Below, piece after piece: positions 61,311 through 64,000 of a stretch of 64,000 nt of DNA. Within the stretch, counting starts at the first letter, position 1, and each line of letters starts with the position of its first letter. Origin of the DNA: Malania oleifera (lineage: Eukaryota; Streptophyta; Magnoliopsida; Santalales; Ximeniaceae); the NCBI RefSeq assembly GCF_029873635.1, contig NC_080423.1:98390397-98454396 (forward strand), in the 5' to 3' direction. The translations under genes were made by a program, and so were the position numbers. Below the pieces are notes generated by a model. That model saw only the letters and a list, made by a program, of their open reading frames with translations. It was not told the origin of the DNA and did not search any database.

Positions 61311-63170
61311 TATAAACACGATCTCCCTATATAGATAATCATAGAAACACCCTTTCATGAGAGGAGACATCTCTTAGAAGGCATCTATTAGGAATAGGGT
61401 ACCTCTTATGAAAGGATAACACAAAACCAAAACCAATATGAACAACTTACACACGATGTTCAATAAGTTCCACAGAAGTCTTCCCTTATTGTTGTTTTAG
61501 GGAGTAACATGATTTCCATTCTCATTTGTCTCTCCCCTTACCCTCTCAGCTTACTACTGAACATTATGGTGGAGGGTTTTTGTTGGATAACATCTAGATC
61601 AGGGGCAAGTTTTGATCTTTTATTGGCTTTTGGGCATTTGGAGTGATTTTCTCCTCGAAGAAATTTGGGAAATTTTGGTATTGGGTGGTGCTCCGGGCAA
61701 CACAAAGTGGAAAGTATTTGGAGCTGAGGTGGAGTTCAAAGGGAAGAGGGTATTAGCTTTTTTTATTTTTATTTTTTTATTTTTTTATTTTTTTCCTCAG
61801 GAGAGTGAGGGTTCTCTATGGATAGATTTGTGGTGGCTTTGGATTCCGTTGTAGGTTTGGTGAAGGTTAGGAGTCTGGTGAAGGTTTGTGTTTGGTTAGA
61901 TGTGAAGGTGAGAGTTGGTTGGAAGCTGTGGAATGGTGTAGTGAAGATAGTGCTTCATCCATAATCTTTTAAGAATGGTGATCTTTGTTTCAATTGTGGT
62001 CATTTTTTGTTGTCATCTTGCAATATTCAGGTCCTCAGAGAGAAAGATGGTCGGCAGCTATCTTTTCCTTTTAATTTGGGCCAATTGATGAATGAGGTAA
62101 CTCATTTTTTCAACTGAGTCCCATCAACCATAAAGTACTCAAAACTTCTAACAGGGAACAAGGTTCTGCTCAGGCCCAACAGGACTCAGTAAAAGCCTAT
62201 TATGAAGGAGCATCTTTACAGCAGACCTGTGATGATAGGGTTAATAAAAAAGGGTCAGGGTTATAAAATAGGTATTAAGAATGATTTGGGATGTTTGGGG
62301 GGGGGGGGGGATGATGGTGTTCTGCTAGTAGGGTTGATGCAATTGCAGCAGCTGTGTTTTCGTCATGTAGCTTCCTCCTTTTTTTCAGCGAAGGGCACCT
62401 TTCCTGTAGGATCAATCACAGCTCAGTGGTGGTGTGGGATTAATGGTCAGAAATCCCATCAATGTCTGGGGTTATTTGGGGTTGCTGCTTTAGAAGACAG
62501 GAATCAGTATAATATCATCAATTTAGAGGCGGATAAAGCAGAAAATTCATTGGCTTCTAAAGATGTAAAAATGGATTGTGTCGTCTTATCTTGCTAGTGT
62601 GAATAATAGTTCTTTAGCAGAGGGAAAGAGGGGTCAGGAACAACACCAGGATGATATTGACAAATTAAGTGGTCATTATGGAAATAAGCCGTTCCATGGT
62701 GGGCGAAAATCTGCTCCTTATGGAGCTACTTATGGAGGGAATTGAGTCTTCAGGGAATTGACTTAATTCTGATCTGCGACTGAAAAAATTTGAAGTGAGA
62801 TGATGCATTTTTCTATTGTGGGGACCCTGGCTGATCTGAGTTGCATCAGATGAGAAGGTTAATGGGGTGATGTGTCTGATGATGAGAGTAATTTTGAAGG
62901 TGAACTTGTGTGGGATTGGATGAGAATGCTAATGAGGGAGATGAATAAAGAGCTCAAACGATATGGGGTGATGAATCTAATGACAAGTGATTTGGATGGT
63001 GAATAGTCTGAGGGGGATTATTAGTGGATTATTTTTTTGAACGTTATGGGTACATATTGGAGTCTTTCTAATCTGCTCAATGATATTTCTCATGTGTTAG
63101 CAAATCCATTAGAAGGTTTGAATGGTATCCCTATTTCTGAGGATGATGGGGTGGATAAAAGTGGTTACTA
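61311..63170 (+). other. Decayed repeat, possibly LINE ORF1-derived; no supported gene
   Basis: Between about 61570 and 62120 short reading frames give stretches such as DRFVVALDSVVGLVKV and GDLCFNCGHF in shifting frames, loosely like the region before a zinc knuckle in plant LINE ORF1. The remainder to 63170 has no recognisable content. A G homopolymer lies at 62298-62309. Low confidence on identity. Confidence 0.3.
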
Positions 63171-63171
63171 A

Positions 63172-63646
63172 CTGGGGGTGTTATTGGTTCAGTTTCATAT
63201 AAAACTGATGACGGAACTGAAGTAACCATTTTTTTAAAAAAAGGATTTAAACCAAAACTGAGCTGAAAACCAGTAGGTTGAAAAAACTAAACCGTTGGTT
63301 TGACAATTGATTATTTTTAATTTTTTTATTTGCCTCCCCCTGACACCTGACGGTTGGTCCATGTGATGCATACTTGTTGAGCTCACCAGCTTCACCTGTA
63401 TACCCTGTAAGTAAGAAGTATTGGGTTCATGTGAGGTATACTTCATATGGTCCACTCGACTGTAGCTGCGCTGAGGCCCATGGGGGTGGGTTGGAAGCAT
63501 TCTTCCCTTGCTTGATGTGGAACAAATGCAAGACAGCAATTGGTGCAGGCTGCAAGAGGAGGAGGAGCAGGAGGCTGCATTGGGCCAGGGAGGGGGGGGT
63601 GGGGGGTGAGGAACAGCCCTCCCTTGTTCCACATCTGCAAAAGATA

Positions 63647-63679
<33 letters not shown>

Positions 63680-64000
63680 TTTTTGGGGTGGGGGGGTGGG
63701 GGTGGGGGGCGCTCCCCTCTTCTATAGAAACCCCATCCATCCTCATAAATTGTGATTCTACACTTCAATTACAAGCGAAATTTAAAGTAGTAAATCTAAA
63801 AATAGACGAAAATTCTTCATGGAATAAAAATATAAGTAAATTATGATTATATAAATATATAAGCAGAAAAATGTAAAATAACATTTATATTTTGGTTTTC
63901 TTGATTTGGTATTCTTCTAAAATTGAAACTGAAACCAAAAACAAATTTTTAAAAAAATTAAAAATCGACGCTGAAAGCTGATCCAAAATGGAAAATGATT
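63172..64000. mobile_element. Possible hAT-like element running off the window
   Basis: It begins with ctgggggtgttattggttca and carries aaccgaa/ggttcag-type phrases (63185-63300) that return in opposite sense at 63890-64000, as in miniature hAT elements. The right end lies beyond the window, so neither inverted ends nor target duplication can be tested. Confidence 0.3.
63652..63680. repeat. (TA)n microsatellite next to a G-rich run
   Basis: About 29 bp of TA followed by ttttggggtgggggggtggg. It splits several overlapping chance frames on both strands. Confidence 0.9.

Noticed and set aside
63234-63768. Overlapping frames on both strands near the window end
   Set aside because: They share a (TA)n run and G-rich tract giving YIYIYI and PPPP stretches; low complexity only.

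Overview
The window is AT-rich nuclear DNA of a flowering plant, most likely a woody eudicot. The evidence is two spliced genes with GT-AG introns and plant-only or plant-typical products, plus LINEs, a tRNA-type SINE, hAT miniature elements, Copia fragments and many long solo LTRs. No bacterial, organellar or viral-genome organisation is visible. The species cannot be named from this sequence.

Two host genes are supported, both on the + strand. (1) 24087-27648 is a WEB-family (WEAK CHLOROPLAST MOVEMENT-like) coiled-coil protein of 849 residues in three exons. (2) 33193-48007 is a NERD-domain (nuclease-related domain) protein, six exons visible. Its introns of up to 6 kb are filled with LINE copies and a large foldback repeat, and its last conserved C-terminal exon is not found in the window.

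Layout: 1-7030 is a cluster of long-LTR remnants in both orientations plus a Copia integrase scrap. 7031-14300 is gene-free but holds a 156-bp tandem duplication, a SINE with target duplications and a hAT miniature element. 14307-22250 is an old degenerate tandem array split by a three-level nest of LTRs. 23000-28300 is the WEB gene. 28300-33000 is gene-free with a SIRE-type Copia scrap. 33000-48007 is the NERD gene. 48958-57920 is an old LINE split by two further elements, one of which carries a solo LTR that itself carries a hAT element. 58501-61305 is a solo LTR. The rest is decayed repeat.

I see no convincing undescribed biological system. The most informative observations are the nests with readable target-site duplications, a shared architecture of several LTR families (palindromic TCGTCGACGA motifs near the promoter and a minisatellite further downstream), the intronic foldback in the NERD gene, and the substitution of the usual acidic nuclease residue in the NERD motif. 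All boundaries and family calls were made by eye; no database search was run.
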